NCBI RefSeq assembly: GCF_900102035.1
Contig: NZ_LT629689.1
Span: forward strand, 6,606,501 to 6,670,500
Direction of reading: 5' to 3'
Origin: Pseudomonas extremaustralis
Lineage (GTDB): Bacteria > Pseudomonadota > Gammaproteobacteria > Pseudomonadales > Pseudomonadaceae
DNA length: 64,000 nt
This document shows, piece by piece, positions 1 to 14,031 of this stretch. Position 1 is the first letter of the stretch. Each line of letters opens with the position of its first letter. Under the pieces are notes generated by a model. The model made no database searches. It was not told where the DNA came from and was given only the letters and a program-made list of their open reading frames with translations. Made by a program: the position numbers and the translations under genes.

Positions 1-3000
1 CTCCTCCATGGCCTCCGGCGTGCTGGGTGGCGTCAGCTCGATCTGGTTTTCGTCAAGCGTCGCCTCTTCCACGCCAAACTCATAACCCGTTTGCCGGTAA
101 TACGCGCGCAAGATCGCCATGCTCGCGGCGGACAACGGGTTGCCGCTCAGGTCCGATTCGTCGTCGAGCGGCAGCGGCATTTCCAGCAGGTCCGTCGACA
201 AATGCTGGATCAGGTTGTCGCTCAGATCCAGAGCCCGCAGGCGCGGCAGGCTGAAGGTCCCCAATGGCACTTCGCTCAGCCCACAATTGTCCAGGTACAC
301 CATGGTCAGCTTCGAGAGGTTGCGCAGGTCCGGGCTCAGGGTCAGCGGGTTGTCGCTCAAGTCCAGTTGGTTGAGCTCGGCCAGGCGCGACAGTTGTTCG
401 AGGTTGTCCGGGGTCAGGCGGATGCTGTTATAGCTGAGATTGAGCTGCTGCAATTGATTGAGGTCGAAAACGCTGTCGGGAATGTGCTGGAGGGCATGGC
501 GCTCCACGCTCAGGCTGGTCAGGTTGGGGAACGCACGCAAGAATTCGCCGATGCCTCTGCGGTTGCCGTCGCCCGTCAGTTCCAGCTGCGTGACATGCTC
601 CAGGCGCGCATTGAGCGCCGGCAGGTCACCGAGCAGTTGGCCGTTGAACACCAGTTTGTGGGTGCGTCGCGCCGGCCATTCATGCTCGTCGTGCTGTGTT
701 TCCCGGCGCCAGCAGCGCAGGAGCAGTTCCTTGAAGCCCAGGCGGTGAACCTGTTCCGTGGCGCGGGCGTTTTCGTTGACGAATGGATCGCGCACTTGAT
801 CCATGGGCGGAACGTTCAGGGCCCAGTCCTGCAGGTTATTTTCGAGCTGCTCGTATTCGGCGCTCAGGCGGCTGATATGGACGTCGGCGTCCTCCAGTTC
901 GCCGGGCAGCTCGAAAAATATACGCTTGTTGTCGCGTTCCGAGAGGCTGGGGTAAAGGGCCTTGAGGCGCTGCAGTTGGCTGACGGGGACGTCGGCGTTC
1001 CAGTGCTCTCCCTTGTCCCGGCAATAGCTTTTCAGGCGCTGCAAGGTCGAGGGCGACAAGGGGTTGGCCGACAGGTCGAACGCGGCGCTGACGGCGGGCG
1101 GTGCGAGGAACGCGTCGTCGGGCAGTTCGCGCAGGCTGTTTTGGCTCAAATCCACCCTGGCCCGCATCGTGGTCGGGGTAATCAGTGTCAGGGGCAGTTC
1201 GCGCAGGCCGGTGTTGTGCAGTGACAGGCTGATCAGGTGGGGCATTTGGCTGAAGTCCGGCAGCAGTGTCAGGGGGGTGTTGTCCAGATTCAGGTGTTTG
1301 AGCCCGGCCAGGCTTTGCAGCGTCTGCGCCGTGGCAGGCGACAAGTTGATCGCGCAGCGGTCGAGCGTCAGGTAGGAGAGCTGCGACAAGTGGCTGATCT
1401 GTGGCAGCTCACCCAGCACAAAGTTTTCGATATGCAGCGCAGTGAGCGCTGGGAAACTGCGCAGGAAGCCGTCCAGATTCAAGTGTCCTCCCGCACCTTT
1501 GAGCGCGAGCACCGCCACGTGATTGAACGAGGTGCGCAGCGTAGGCAGTTCGCCGCTCACCGGAATGAACAGGTTGAATTCATAGCTGGGCGTTGGCTGT
1601 CCTTCGGGGGTGTCGCCCGAGGTGATATCGCGTCGCCAAACGGCCTCCAGGGCGTTGACGAAACGCTGGCGCAGGGCTTGTTCCTCGGCACTGACGCGGC
1701 TGTCGTTGGCCCAGTCCGCGGTGTCCAGGCGGATGGTGGGGTAGTCGCGCTCCAGTCGGTTCATCTCGATTCGGCCGGCGGCCAGGTCGCCGGGCAGGCT
1801 AAAAATGAAGCGGTTGATTTGATCGTCGTTGAACGTGGGGAACAGTCGCCGGGCCTGCTCCGTGTCACCCCGGACCGGTGTAGCTTCCAGGTAGTGGTGG
1901 GTGCGCTGGAAGTAGGCTTTGATGCGCTCCAGTGCTTGGTTCGAAAGCGGGTTGTCGGACAGGTCGAAATGCCGCGTGACGTCGATGGGCAAGTCGAACA
2001 GCGCGGCGGGCAGTTCGCCGATGCGGTTGTTGGACAGCATCACGAACGTCAGGTGGTTGCGGCTCAACAAGCCCGGCGGCAGTTCGTCGATACCGGTGCT
2101 GGCCAGGTCCAGATACTGCAATTGCGGCATCTGTTCCAGGTTGGGGGTCAGGCTCAGGGGGTTGTTGTACAGGTCCAGGGTCAACAGGCTCGTCATCCCG
2201 TTGATGGTGGCTTGGCTTTGCGCGGTCAGGCGGATGTTGCAACTGCTCAGGATCAGTTCGTTGAGCGTGTTCATCGAGGCGAGGCTTGGCGGCAGTTCAT
2301 CCAGGCTGATATTGCGGATGTTCAAGCGTCGCAACCTTGGAAACAGTTGCAGGAAGGCCTCGACGTCAAGGCGCTGGTGCGCGCCTTGCAGTTCCAGGTG
2401 GGCGATGTGTTCAAAGCGTGCTGTCAGGGTCGGCAGCTCGCCCAGCAGTGGGCCGGACAGCCGCAGTATGTGGCCGTTGCTGGCCGGTGGTTCGTAGAAG
2501 TTGTCGATCGCGGTTTCCTGGCGCCAGGCCCGGCGCAACTGGTGGGCGAACAGGCTGCGGTCGCGGCGCAGGTAGTCATGTTCGGTCGCGTTCAATGGGG
2601 CGCCGGTGAGCGGGTGCGCACGGGGTGTTTGAGATTCCCAGACCACCAGGGCGAGGTCCAGTTGAATGTACTCGTTCCTCAGGCGCGTGAGTGCCAGTTG
2701 GGCGCCGCCGGGTGTCTGGTGCAGGGCGGCGAGCATTTCACTGATCTTCGCCGGTGGCAGTTGCGGGCGCAGGGTCTGCAATTGTTGTTCAAGCGATGGC
2801 CCGCCGCTTGGGCCCGGCAGTTCGGGAATGATGGGAGGGTAGCCGTCCATGCCGCCGCGCAAGCGCATGACGTTGGGGTCGTAGGCGGGTTTGAGCAACG
2901 GGTCGGCATCGAGCAGTGCGCGCACGGTTGGGCGGTCCATCGGATATTCGCCGATCGCCTGTTTGAGGCGCGGGCCCTGGCCGATATGGATGTCCAGCGC

Positions 3001-5910
3001 ATCTCGCGCGCTGTCGGGCAGGGCTTGCAGCACGGCGGTGTAAAAGTCGGTGCTGCCAAACAGTGCGCCCTGGCTGTTTTCCGGGATGTACTGGCCGTCT
3101 GGCGTGGCCACCAGGGTGCGTCTGGTCAGGGCATGGGTGGGGCCGATGGCGTCCAGCAGCTCGCCGTCGGTGCGGTATTGCCTGACTTCCAGGCGCACCC
3201 AACTCGGCCAGCCGCTGAGGTTTTCCAGCGAATGCAGGGCGAGCCGGCAGGTGTCCGGATTTTCCACCGTGTCCAGGTATAGCCCCTCATAGGCGCGGGT
3301 GGTGCGCACCTCATGCAGCGACCACTCGGCAAGCTCCGCCAGGCGCGTCGGCACCTGGCCGGCATCGATGGCCTTGAGCTCCTCGCCACTTGCTGCGGCT
3401 AGCAGTTCTGCGGCCAGCGTTGAGGGCAGGCCGGGGCGTGAGGCGCTGTCGATGATTTTCTGCACCCTGGGCTCGGTGGTGCGGTCCAGGCCACGGTAGC
3501 GCGACTCGAACAGCGAGAAGCGCTTGTCGTGGGCAATGCGCGCGAGTTTCTTGCGCAAGGCCGTGGCGCGGGTGCGACTGGAGGCGGGGGGCAGGCCGAA
3601 TTCCTCTTCCAGCAGGGCCTTGCGCTGCGGCTCGTTCAGGCCTTCGATGAGGGTGGGCAGCAGATCGCCGTTGTGCAATTGCGCTTCCAGCACTTGCACG
3701 GTGCTGGCATCGGCATCGCCGGGGAATTCCCACAGGGTGGTGCCGCTGGCATCGAGTACGCGCAAGGTTTTGCTCGAAGGCCACAATCCATAGCTGATCA
3801 GCAATTGCAGTTGGGTTTGCGGATCGGCCTTGGTGTAGATCGCCGGATCGTCGCTGTTCATCTGCGCCAGGAAGTCCTGCAACTGCTGGTCGATCTTGAA
3901 GCGCTTGAGGGTGTCGGCCAGCAACGGCGGTGGCGTCTGCCGGGTGCTGTGCATTTTGCGCAGGGTGTTGTCGTGGGTGGCGCTGCTGTCGCGGATTTGC
4001 GCCAGTTGCCCATCGCTGAGGGTGTCGGTCTGGTAGCCGAGGCGGCGCATCAGGGTGGTGCGGTCCCAGCTCAAGGGGTTTTCCAGCTCGGTGACCCAGG
4101 CGCCGTGGCCGTTGGTCATGACGGCGGGTCGATAGGCCGCAGGACGCGTGGGGTGCTGGATCGCATAACCATTGGCGTCGGCGTTTACGTGATAGTGCGC
4201 GCCGTTGAGGGCGAGGATGGTTTTGTCCTGGTGCTGGTACAGGCCTTGCGCGTCAGGGCGGGCGTCGGCCGGTAGGGTCAGGTCCTGGCGATAGGGGTTG
4301 AGGTCGGGTTGCCATAGGCGGCGTTCGCCGTTGGGCAGCTTGACCGGCTTGAGGCGGTCGATGAACGCCAGCATCTCCTTGGGCAAGGCCTGGCGCAGCA
4401 CGTCCTCGGCGATGGGCACGCCCGTGGCGAACAGGCCCAGTTGCACCAGTTGCTCCATCAGGCCCAGGGCGTGCCCCAGGGCTTCGCGTTGCAGGCCTAG
4501 CGCCCAATCGACGATCCCTTCGAAGGCTTCATCGAGCATCTGGTAAGCGGTATACGCCAGCATCAACGCACCTAAAGGCGGGATGAACGGCAGAGCGACG
4601 AAGGCGACGATCTGCAACAGGGTCTCGCCGATTTTCTGCAGGAATGCCCAGCGCTCCCAGCGCGCCTTCTGATCGACCCGGGCGGTAGAGACGGCACGGC
4701 TCTGGGCGTCTGTCTGCAGCTTGCTCAGTTTCATCTGGAACAGATGGGCGAACAGGTCGTCGCTGATCCTGAGGGCGCGAAATTGCAGGTTGGGGCGTTG
4801 GGTCGGCGTGTCGCGCCAACTGGGCAGCGGATCGCCGGCTTGATGCGGATGCCATGTGACGTGGCTGAGCCGCTGATTGAGGTCGGCAAAAAATACCCCG
4901 GCGTCTTCGTGGCGGACGAAACGGCTGAAAAACCCTTGATAGTCCGTGTCCCGCAGCCGTGCGACCAGGCTGTGCATGAACGCGGCGCTGCTGGGGTAGT
5001 GTTTGATCGGGTGGAGCGGATTGTCGGGAATATAGGCGATCAGCGGTACGACTTCGCGACTGCTCTCAAGGTCCGGCGAGAACAGCACGATGCCGGTCAG
5101 GCGGCAGTCCATGATCGCCAGGTCATGGGCCAGCAGCGGCGGGCAGCCGTTGTGGGTGGCGTGGCCATTGTTGATCAGGTTGAGCAGCGCGTCGTGGCTG
5201 GCGGTGGGCAGGTCGTCTTTCAGCAAGGCCATGTACAGCGCCAGTTTCAGCGCCGCCAGATGGCTTTGTTTTATCCAGTGTTCCAGGCCGGCGCGGGCCA
5301 CGGGGTTGCCCAGGTCCAGGTGGTTATCCAGATAGCGTTGATACTGGCCGCCGATGTCCAGGCGTCGGCACAGCTGAGTGAACTGCGCGATGCTGATCTT
5401 CGCATCAAGGGCGGGCAGGGGACTGAACTGGCCGTTGGGCGTGGGCCGGGTGCTGAAGCCGGAATGTCGCTCGTAGGTTTCGTCGGCCTCGAAGTTGTGC
5501 AGCGCCGCCTCCAGCAACGAGACCGACCACGTCCGCGCCGCCCCCTGTTTGACGGTAAAGCCGGCGAGGGTGAGCGGCACATACAGTTGCAGGTAGGTGG
5601 TGCGCACATCGGTGTCGATGCCGAACTCATCCTTGAGCGCCGCCCGCAGGCGGTCGGCGCCGAAGTCTTCGGGGCTCTGGAGCGCCGCCAGGGCCTGGTC
5701 CACGCGGTTTTGCGCGGCCCAGGCGGCGCCGTTGAGTTGCTTGAGGTGCGCCCGTTGTTGCTCGGTCGCGTGGGGGGACACGTCGACAATGCCCGCTGTA
5801 CCGGCGGCCAGCGCGGCGCGCTTGGCGGCACTGGCGTTGCCCAGCCAGGGCGGGATCGCGTGGGTGAGGATGTCGAGGTGCGGGGTTTGGGTTGCGGGGT
5901 GTTGCGCCAT
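1..5910 (-). CDS. Giant dermonecrotic-toxin-like leucine-rich-repeat protein, C-terminus outside window
   Basis: One uninterrupted minus-strand frame of 1970 codons starts at ATG 5910 (AAGGA lies about 8 bases upstream) and is still open at base 1, so the C-terminus is not visible. The first ~1100 residues have the look of the Pseudomonas 'dermonecrotic toxin/DUF6543' N-terminal region, with a hydrophobic stretch near residues 425-465 that could be a membrane hairpin. From about residue 1130 onward three leucine-rich-repeat blocks appear (about 1135-1350, 1450-1630, 1750-1950), with repeat cores such as LxxLDLxxNPL and xLPxxL. Each block is joined to the next by a ~110-residue linker ending in a WRR/WRQ motif. 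Family knowledge: such proteins often end in a NEL-type E3 ubiquitin ligase domain and are treated as effectors or toxins; that domain would lie beyond the edge and cannot be confirmed. No signal peptide is visible. The long plus-strand open frames here are antisense shadows. Confidence 0.85.
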   Translation of the reverse strand, partial: MAQHPATQTPHLDILTHAIPPWLGNASAAKRAALAAGTAGIVDVSPHATEQQRAHLKQLNGAAWAAQNRVDQALAALQSPEDFGADRLRAALKDEFGIDTDVRTTYLQLYVPLTLAGFTVKQGAARTWSVSLLEAALHNFEADETYERHSGFSTRPTPNGQFSPLPALDAKISIAQFTQLCRRLDIGGQYQRYLDNHLDLGNPVARAGLEHWIKQSHLAALKLALYMALLKDDLPTASHDALLNLINNGHATHNGCPPLLAHDLAIMDCRLTGIVLFSPDLESSREVVPLIAYIPDNPLHPIKHYPSSAAFMHSLVARLRDTDYQGFFSRFVRHEDAGVFFADLNQRLSHVTWHPHQAGDPLPSWRDTPTQRPNLQFRALRISDDLFAHLFQMKLSKLQTDAQSRAVSTARVDQKARWERWAFLQKIGETLLQIVAFVALPFIPPLGALMLAYTAYQMLDEAFEGIVDWALGLQREALGHALGLMEQLVQLGLFATGVPIAEDVLRQALPKEMLAFIDRLKPVKLPNGERRLWQPDLNPYRQDLTLPADARPDAQGLYQHQDKTILALNGAHYHVNADANGYAIQHPTRPAAYRPAVMTNGHGAWVTELENPLSWDRTTLMRRLGYQTDTLSDGQLAQIRDSSATHDNTLRKMHSTRQTPPPLLADTLKRFKIDQQLQDFLAQMNSDDPAIYTKADPQTQLQLLISYGLWPSSKTLRVLDASGTTLWEFPGDADASTVQVLEAQLHNGDLLPTLIEGLNEPQRKALLEEEFGLPPASSRTRATALRKKLARIAHDKRFSLFESRYRGLDRTTEPRVQKIIDSASRPGLPSTLAAELLAAASGEELKAIDAGQVPTRLAELAEWSLHEVRTTRAYEGLYLDTVENPDTCRLALHSLENLSGWPSWVRLEVRQYRTDGELLDAIGPTHALTRRTLVATPDGQYIPENSQGALFGSTDFYTAVLQALPDSARDALDIHIGQGPRLKQAIGEYPMDRPTVRALLDADPLLKPAYDPNVMRLRGGMDGYPPIIPELPGPSGGPSLEQQLQTLRPQLPPAKISEMLAALHQTPGGAQLALTRLRNEYIQLDLALVVWESQTPRAHPLTGAPLNATEHDYLRRDRSLFAHQLRRAWRQETAIDNFYEPPASNGHILRLSGPLLGELPTLTARFEHIAHLELQGAHQRLDVEAFLQLFPRLRRLNIRNISLDELPPSLASMNTLNELILSSCNIRLTAQSQATINGMTSLLTLDLYNNPLSLTPNLEQMPQLQYLDLASTGIDELPPGLLSRNHLTFVMLSNNRIGELPAALFDLPIDVTRHFDLSDNPLSNQALERIKAYFQRTHHYLEATPVRGDTEQARRLFPTFNDDQINRFIFSLPGDLAAGRIEMNRLERDYPTIRLDTADWANDSRVSAEEQALRQRFVNALEAVWRRDITSGDTPEGQPTPSYEFNLFIPVSGELPTLRTSFNHVAVLALKGAGGHLNLDGFLRSFPALTALHIENFVLGELPQISHLSQLSYLTLDRCAINLSPATAQTLQSLAGLKHLNLDNTPLTLLPDFSQMPHLISLSLHNTGLRELPLTLITPTTMRARVDLSQNSLRELPDDAFLAPPAVSAAFDLSANPLSPSTLQRLKSYCRDKGEHWNADVPVSQLQRLKALYPSLSERDNKRIFFELPGELEDADVHISRLSAEYEQLENNLQDWALNVPPMDQVRDPFVNENARATEQVHRLGFKELLLRCWRRETQHDEHEWPARRTHKLVFNGQLLGDLPALNARLEHVTQLELTGDGNRRGIGEFLRAFPNLTSLSVERHALQHIPDSVFDLNQLQQLNLSYNSIRLTPDNLEQLSRLAELNQLDLSDNPLTLSPDLRNLSKLTMVYLDNCGLSEVPLGTFSLPRLRALDLSDNLIQHLSTDLLEMPLPLDDESDLSGNPLSAASMAILRAYYRQTGYEFGVEEATLDENQIELTPPSTPEAMEE

Positions 5911-7441
<1,531 letters not shown>

Positions 7442-7468
7442 TACACATCTATCTGTCGGACCGGATCA

Positions 7469-7562
7469 AATGTGGGAGGGGGCTTGCTCCCGATAGCAGC
7501 CTGTCAGTCGATGAATCAGGTGACTGATCCACCGCTATCGGGAGCAAGCCCCCTCCCACATT
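7469..7562. repeat. REPIN (paired inverted REP sequences) inside the aru operon
   Basis: Two perfectly complementary 29-base arms (7469-7497 and 7534-7562), each containing GTGGGAGGGGGCTTGC, flank a 36-base centre with its own inverted repeat (TCAGTC/GACTGA). This is the layout of a P. fluorescens REPIN, a non-autonomous element mobilised by a RAYT transposase. It lies between aruC and aruF and would form a long hairpin in the operon mRNA. A near-identical element is at 35604-35692. Confidence 0.9.
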
Positions 7563-7630
7563 GGATATGAGTTGTTCCTGACCTGTCCGGTAATTTTTCC
7601 TATGAGTTTTTCGAGTTAAGGAGTGACACC

Positions 7631-8650
7631 ATGCTGGTGATGCGCCCCGCGCAAATGGCTGATCTGGGCGAGGTACAGCGTCTGGCTGCGGACAGCCCGA
7701 TTGGTGTCACCTCCTTGCCGGATGATGTGGAACGCCTGAGCGACAAGATCGCCGCCAGCGAAGCATCCTTCGCCGCCGAGGTCAGTTTCAACGGTGAAGA
7801 AAGCTATTTCTTCGTGCTCGAAGACACCCAGACCGGCAAGCTCGCCGGTTGCTCGGCCATCGTCGCCTCGGCCGGCTACTCGGAGCCGTTCTACAGTTTT
7901 CGTAACGAGACCTTCGTGCACGCCTCCCGCGAGCTGAAGATCCACAACAAGATCCACGTGCTTTCCCAGTGCCACGACCTGACCGGCAACAGCCTGCTCA
8001 CCAGTTTCTATGTGGTGCCGGAGCTGGTCGGTTCGCCGTGGTCGGAACTCAATTCCCGCGGCCGCCTGTTGTTCGTTGCCAGCCATCCCGAGCGCTTTGC
8101 CGATTCGGTGGTGACCGAGATTGTCGGCTACAGCGACGAGAACGGTGATTCGCCGTTCTGGGACGCCATCGGTCGCAACTTCTTCGACCTCAACTACGCC
8201 GCCGCCGAGCGCCTGTGCGGGCTGAAAAGCCGCACCTTCCTCGCCGAGCTGATGCCGCACTACCCGATCTACGTCCCGCTGTTGCCGGACGAAGCCCAGG
8301 AAGCCATGGGCCAGGTGCACCCGCGTGCGCAGATCACCTTCGACATCCTGATGCGCGAAGGCTTCGAGACCGATCATTACATCGACATCTTCGACGGCGG
8401 CCCAACGCTGCACGCGCGGGTGTCGGGCATCCGCTCGATCGCCCAGAGCCGCGTGGTGCCGGTGAAGATCGGCGAGCGGGTCAAGGGCGTCGGTCGCCAG
8501 TACCTGGTGAGTAACGGGCAGTTGCAGGATTACCGCGCGGTGATGCTGGAGCTGGACTACGCACCCGGCAAACCGGTGATCCTGGACCTGGAAGCGGCTG
8601 AAGCCCTGGGTGTCGGCGAAGGCGCCAGCGTGCGTTTGGTTGCGGTTTAA
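7631..8650 (+). CDS. aruF: Arginine/ornithine N-succinyltransferase, alpha subunit (AruF)
   Basis: A 339-residue AstA-family acyltransferase. With AruG it succinylates arginine (and ornithine) from succinyl-CoA, the first step of the AST route. It begins MLVMRPAQMADLGEVQRLA, typical of the family, and contains the conserved ELMPHYPIYVPLLP segment. Start ATG 7631 follows TTAAGGAG (7617-7624). It is 38-45% similar by eye to the next gene, its partner subunit, implying an old duplication. The preceding 189 bases contain a REPIN, the only large gap in the operon. Confidence 0.95.
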   Translation: MLVMRPAQMADLGEVQRLAADSPIGVTSLPDDVERLSDKIAASEASFAAEVSFNGEESYFFVLEDTQTGKLAGCSAIVASAGYSEPFYSFRNETFVHASRELKIHNKIHVLSQCHDLTGNSLLTSFYVVPELVGSPWSELNSRGRLLFVASHPERFADSVVTEIVGYSDENGDSPFWDAIGRNFFDLNYAAAERLCGLKSRTFLAELMPHYPIYVPLLPDEAQEAMGQVHPRAQITFDILMREGFETDHYIDIFDGGPTLHARVSGIRSIAQSRVVPVKIGERVKGVGRQYLVSNGQLQDYRAVMLELDYAPGKPVILDLEAAEALGVGEGASVRLVAV

Positions 8651-8700
8651 AGCAGAGTTTTACGGGCGGCCTGAACGGGCGGCCCGTTTGAGGAGATAGC

Positions 8701-11192
<2,492 letters not shown>

Positions 11193-11245
11193 GTGTGGTG
11201 TGTTGAAGATTGCCTATAAAAACAGATGTTCGTGGAGCCTCGCCG

Positions 11246-12592
11246 ATGAAATCCTATGAAGTCAATTTTGACGGTCTAGTGGGGCCGACCCATAACTACG
11301 GCGGTTTGTCCTATGGCAACGTCGCGTCCCAGAGCAACAGCCAGCAGTCCTCCAATCCGAAGGAAGCGGCGTTGCAAGGCCTGCAAAAAATGAAAGCCCT
11401 GATGGACATGGGCTTTGTGCAAGGCGTGCTTGCGCCCCAGGAACGCCCGGACGTGGCCGCCTTGCGCAACCTCGGCTTCAGTGGCAGCGATGCCCAGGTC
11501 ATCCAACAGGCCGCCAAGCAGGCCATGCCATTGCTGGTGGCCAGTTGCTCGGCATCGAGCATGTGGGTGGCCAACGCCGCCACCGTCAGCCCGAGCGCCG
11601 ACACAGCGGATGGCCGCGTGCATTTCACCGCCGCCAACCTCAATTGCAAGTACCACCGCAGCATCGAGCACCCGACCACCAGTCGCGTGCTGGGGGCGAT
11701 GTTCGCCGATGCGAAACACTTCGCCCACCACGCCGCGTTGCCGGCGGTGGCGCAGTTCGGCGACGAAGGCGCGGCCAACCACACGCGTTTCTGCCGTGAC
11801 TATGGCGAGGCGGGCGTGGAGTTTTTCGTGTTCGGTCGCAGTGCGTTCGACACCCGTTACCCGGCGCCGCAGAAGTACCCGGCGCGCCAGACTCTCGAAG
11901 CGTCCCAGGCCGTTGCTCGCCTGCACGGCCTTGCGGATGGCGGAGTGGTCTTCGCCCAGCAGAACCCGGCGGTGATCGACGCCGGCGTGTTCCACAACGA
12001 CGTGATCGCGGTGGGCAACGGCGAGATGCTGTTTTATCACGAGGACGCCTTCCTCAATACCGAGCAGATGCTTGCCGAGTTGCACGGCAAGTTGGGCAAG
12101 CTGGGCGGCAATTTCCAGTCCGTCTGTGTGCCGCGCGCCGAGGTCAGCGTCGAGGATGCGGTGCGTTCCTACCTGTTCAACAGCCAGTTGCTGACCCGCG
12201 CCGACGGCTCGATGCTGCTGATCGTGCCGGAAGAATGCCGCGCCAACCAACGTGTGTGGCATTACCTGCAAAACCTGACCGCCTCCGGCGGGTTGATCCG
12301 CGAAGTGAAAGTCTTCGACCTCAAGCAAAGCATGCAGAACGGCGGTGGCCCGGCGTGCCTGCGCTTGCGCGTGGCATTGAACGAAACCGAGCTGGCGGCG
12401 GTGAATCCGGGCGTTATCATGACCGCGCCGTTGTACGACACATTGACCCAGTGGGTCGACAAGCACTACCGCGACAGCCTGCGTGAAACCGACCTGGCTG
12501 ACCCGCAATTGCTGCTGGAGTGCCGGACGGCATTGGATGAATTGACGCAAATCCTTAAACTGGGCTCGGTTTATCCTTTCCAGATCCATTAA
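11246..12592 (+). CDS. aruB: N-succinylarginine dihydrolase AruB (AstB)
   Basis: A 448-residue dihydrolase of the guanidine-modifying superfamily; converts N2-succinylarginine to succinylornithine, CO2 and two ammonia, step two of the AST pathway. It starts [20 protein letters not shown], the family signature. The probable nucleophile is the cysteine in [10 protein letters not shown] at about residue 371, with a conserved histidine in [14 protein letters not shown] 11246 is preferred over the in-frame ATG at 11210 because it restores the usual length and has GGAG at 11233-11236. Confidence 0.95.
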   Translation: MKSYEVNFDGLVGPTHNYGGLSYGNVASQSNSQQSSNPKEAALQGLQKMKALMDMGFVQGVLAPQERPDVAALRNLGFSGSDAQVIQQAAKQAMPLLVASCSASSMWVANAATVSPSADTADGRVHFTAANLNCKYHRSIEHPTTSRVLGAMFADAKHFAHHAALPAVAQFGDEGAANHTRFCRDYGEAGVEFFVFGRSAFDTRYPAPQKYPARQTLEASQAVARLHGLADGGVVFAQQNPAVIDAGVFHNDVIAVGNGEMLFYHEDAFLNTEQMLAELHGKLGKLGGNFQSVCVPRAEVSVEDAVRSYLFNSQLLTRADGSMLLIVPEECRANQRVWHYLQNLTASGGLIREVKVFDLKQSMQNGGGPACLRLRVALNETELAAVNPGVIMTAPLYDTLTQWVDKHYRDSLRETDLADPQLLLECRTALDELTQILKLGSVYPFQIH

Positions 12593-12615
12593 CGCCACAC
12601 GGCCGAGAGCTATTT

Positions 12616-12906
12616 ATGAGCACCGATACCCTGCAACTGATCCTTGAAGACACCGACGGTACCCAGCTGGAAACCTCCTGCACCCGCGTCGCCGTGGTCT
12701 GGCAGGGCAAGGAGATCTGGATTCAGCACGACGGCCGTGGCCAGTTGCTGATCGGCGTTGACGTCGAAGAGGGCGACGCCGAGTACGCCAATCTGCTGAT
12801 GCGCCCATTGGCCACCAACCTGATGAGCCTGCAACTGGAAATGGAACCTGCCGACATTGACGGCGATGATGACGATCACGTTCACGGTCCAGGCTGCAAC
12901 CACTAA
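12616..12906 (+). CDS. Small acidic protein of the aru operon with His/Cys-rich tail
   Basis: A 96-residue protein of unknown function between aruB and aruE, at the position of an equally unexplained gene in the P. aeruginosa operon. The first ~80 residues look like a compact beta-rich domain ([25 protein letters not shown]). The tail is unusual: [17 protein letters not shown], acidic then His/Cys-rich, which suggests metal binding. It could be a metal donor or regulator for the neighbouring zinc enzyme AruE, but this is inference. It sits 23 bases after aruB and 11 before aruE, so it is clearly co-transcribed. Confidence 0.85.
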   Translation: MSTDTLQLILEDTDGTQLETSCTRVAVVWQGKEIWIQHDGRGQLLIGVDVEEGDAEYANLLMRPLATNLMSLQLEMEPADIDGDDDDHVHGPGCNH

Positions 12907-12917
12907 GGAAGCTGCTT

Positions 12918-13922
12918 ATGCTCGCCCTCGGCAAACTGCTTGAACTGACCCTCGCCGGTCGCGAACCGGCGCAAAAAATTCAACTGACTGTCGGCGGCGT
13001 GCAGATGCGCTGGCTCAGCGAGGGCGCGCTTGAAGTGCGCCCGCCGCAGGCACAGGACATTGGCAGCGACCTGCTGCTGTCGTCCGGCATCCATGGCAAC
13101 GAAACCGCGCCGATCGAACTGCTCGACCGCCTGTTGCATGGCATTGCCCGTGGGGAGATCAAGCCCCGTACCCGTATTCTGTTCCTGTTCGGTAACCCCG
13201 AGGCGATGCGTCGCGGCGAGCGTTACCTCGAACTGGACGTCAACCGGCTGTTCAACGGCCGTCACGAAAAAAACATCGGCCCCGAGGCCATGCGCGCTGC
13301 CGAGCTCGAGCAACTGGCCCGCAGCTTCTTCAGCGTGCCTGGGCGTGCGCGCCTGCATTACGACCTGCACACCGCGATTCGCGGCTCAAAGATCGAACAG
13401 TTCGCCCTCTATCCCTGGAAAGAGGGGCGCCAGCATTCGCGCCGCGAACTGGAACGCCTGCGCGCCGCCGGCATGCAAGCGGTACTGTTGCAGAACAAGA
13501 CCTCGATCACCTTCACGGCATTTACCTATGAGCAACTGGACGCCGAGGCCTTCACCCTGGAACTGGGCAAGGCGCGGCCGTTCGGACACAACCAGGGCGT
13601 AAATGTCTCGCGCCTGGAAAACCGCCTGAAACAGATCATCGAAGGGACCGAGCCGGCCAGTGACAGCCTGGATGGCCTGCAATTGTTTTCCGTGTCCCGC
13701 GAAGTCATCAAGCACAGCGACGCCTTCCTGCTGCACCTGCCGGCAGATGTGGAAAACTTTTCAGAGTTGGACCAAGGCTATCTCTTGGCCGAAGACGTGG
13801 CCAAGACCCGTTGGGTGATCGAGGAGGAGGGCGCGCGCATCATCTTTCCGAACCCGAAGGTGAAGAATGGCTTGCGCGCAGGCATCTTGATCGTGCCGAC
13901 CACCGACGCGGGCCTGGCATAA
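12918..13922 (+). CDS. aruE: Succinylglutamate desuccinylase AruE (AstE)
   Basis: A 334-residue zinc carboxypeptidase-like hydrolase of the AstE/aspartoacylase family; releases succinate and glutamate from succinylglutamate, the last AST step. Zinc ligands are recognisable in [11 protein letters not shown] near residues 57-67 and the histidine of [14 protein letters not shown] 12918 follows AAGGAAG (12905-12911). It ends the operon and is followed by a decayed REPIN before the convergent lumazine synthase gene. Confidence 0.95.
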   Translation: MLALGKLLELTLAGREPAQKIQLTVGGVQMRWLSEGALEVRPPQAQDIGSDLLLSSGIHGNETAPIELLDRLLHGIARGEIKPRTRILFLFGNPEAMRRGERYLELDVNRLFNGRHEKNIGPEAMRAAELEQLARSFFSVPGRARLHYDLHTAIRGSKIEQFALYPWKEGRQHSRRELERLRAAGMQAVLLQNKTSITFTAFTYEQLDAEAFTLELGKARPFGHNQGVNVSRLENRLKQIIEGTEPASDSLDGLQLFSVSREVIKHSDAFLLHLPADVENFSELDQGYLLAEDVAKTRWVIEEEGARIIFPNPKVKNGLRAGILIVPTTDAGLA

Positions 13923-13947
13923 GTCTCAAGGCGTAACCGGATTCAAC

Positions 13948-14013
13948 TGTGGGAAGGGGCTTGCTCCCGCTGACTGCGCAGCAGTCACCGGATTTTTGGG
14001 GCCCCCTCCCACA
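13948..14013. repeat. Degenerate REPIN between convergent aruE and ribH
   Basis: The left REP half TGTGGGAAGGGGCTTGCTCC is close to the intact elements at 7469 and 35604, but the right half is reduced to GGGGCCCCCTCCCACA. The centre holds a perfect hairpin TGACTGC-GCA-GCAGTCA. Lying between two convergent stop codons it may act as a shared transcript end. Confidence 0.75.
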
Positions 14014-14031
14014 TGGGTTTTGCAGTGTTGC

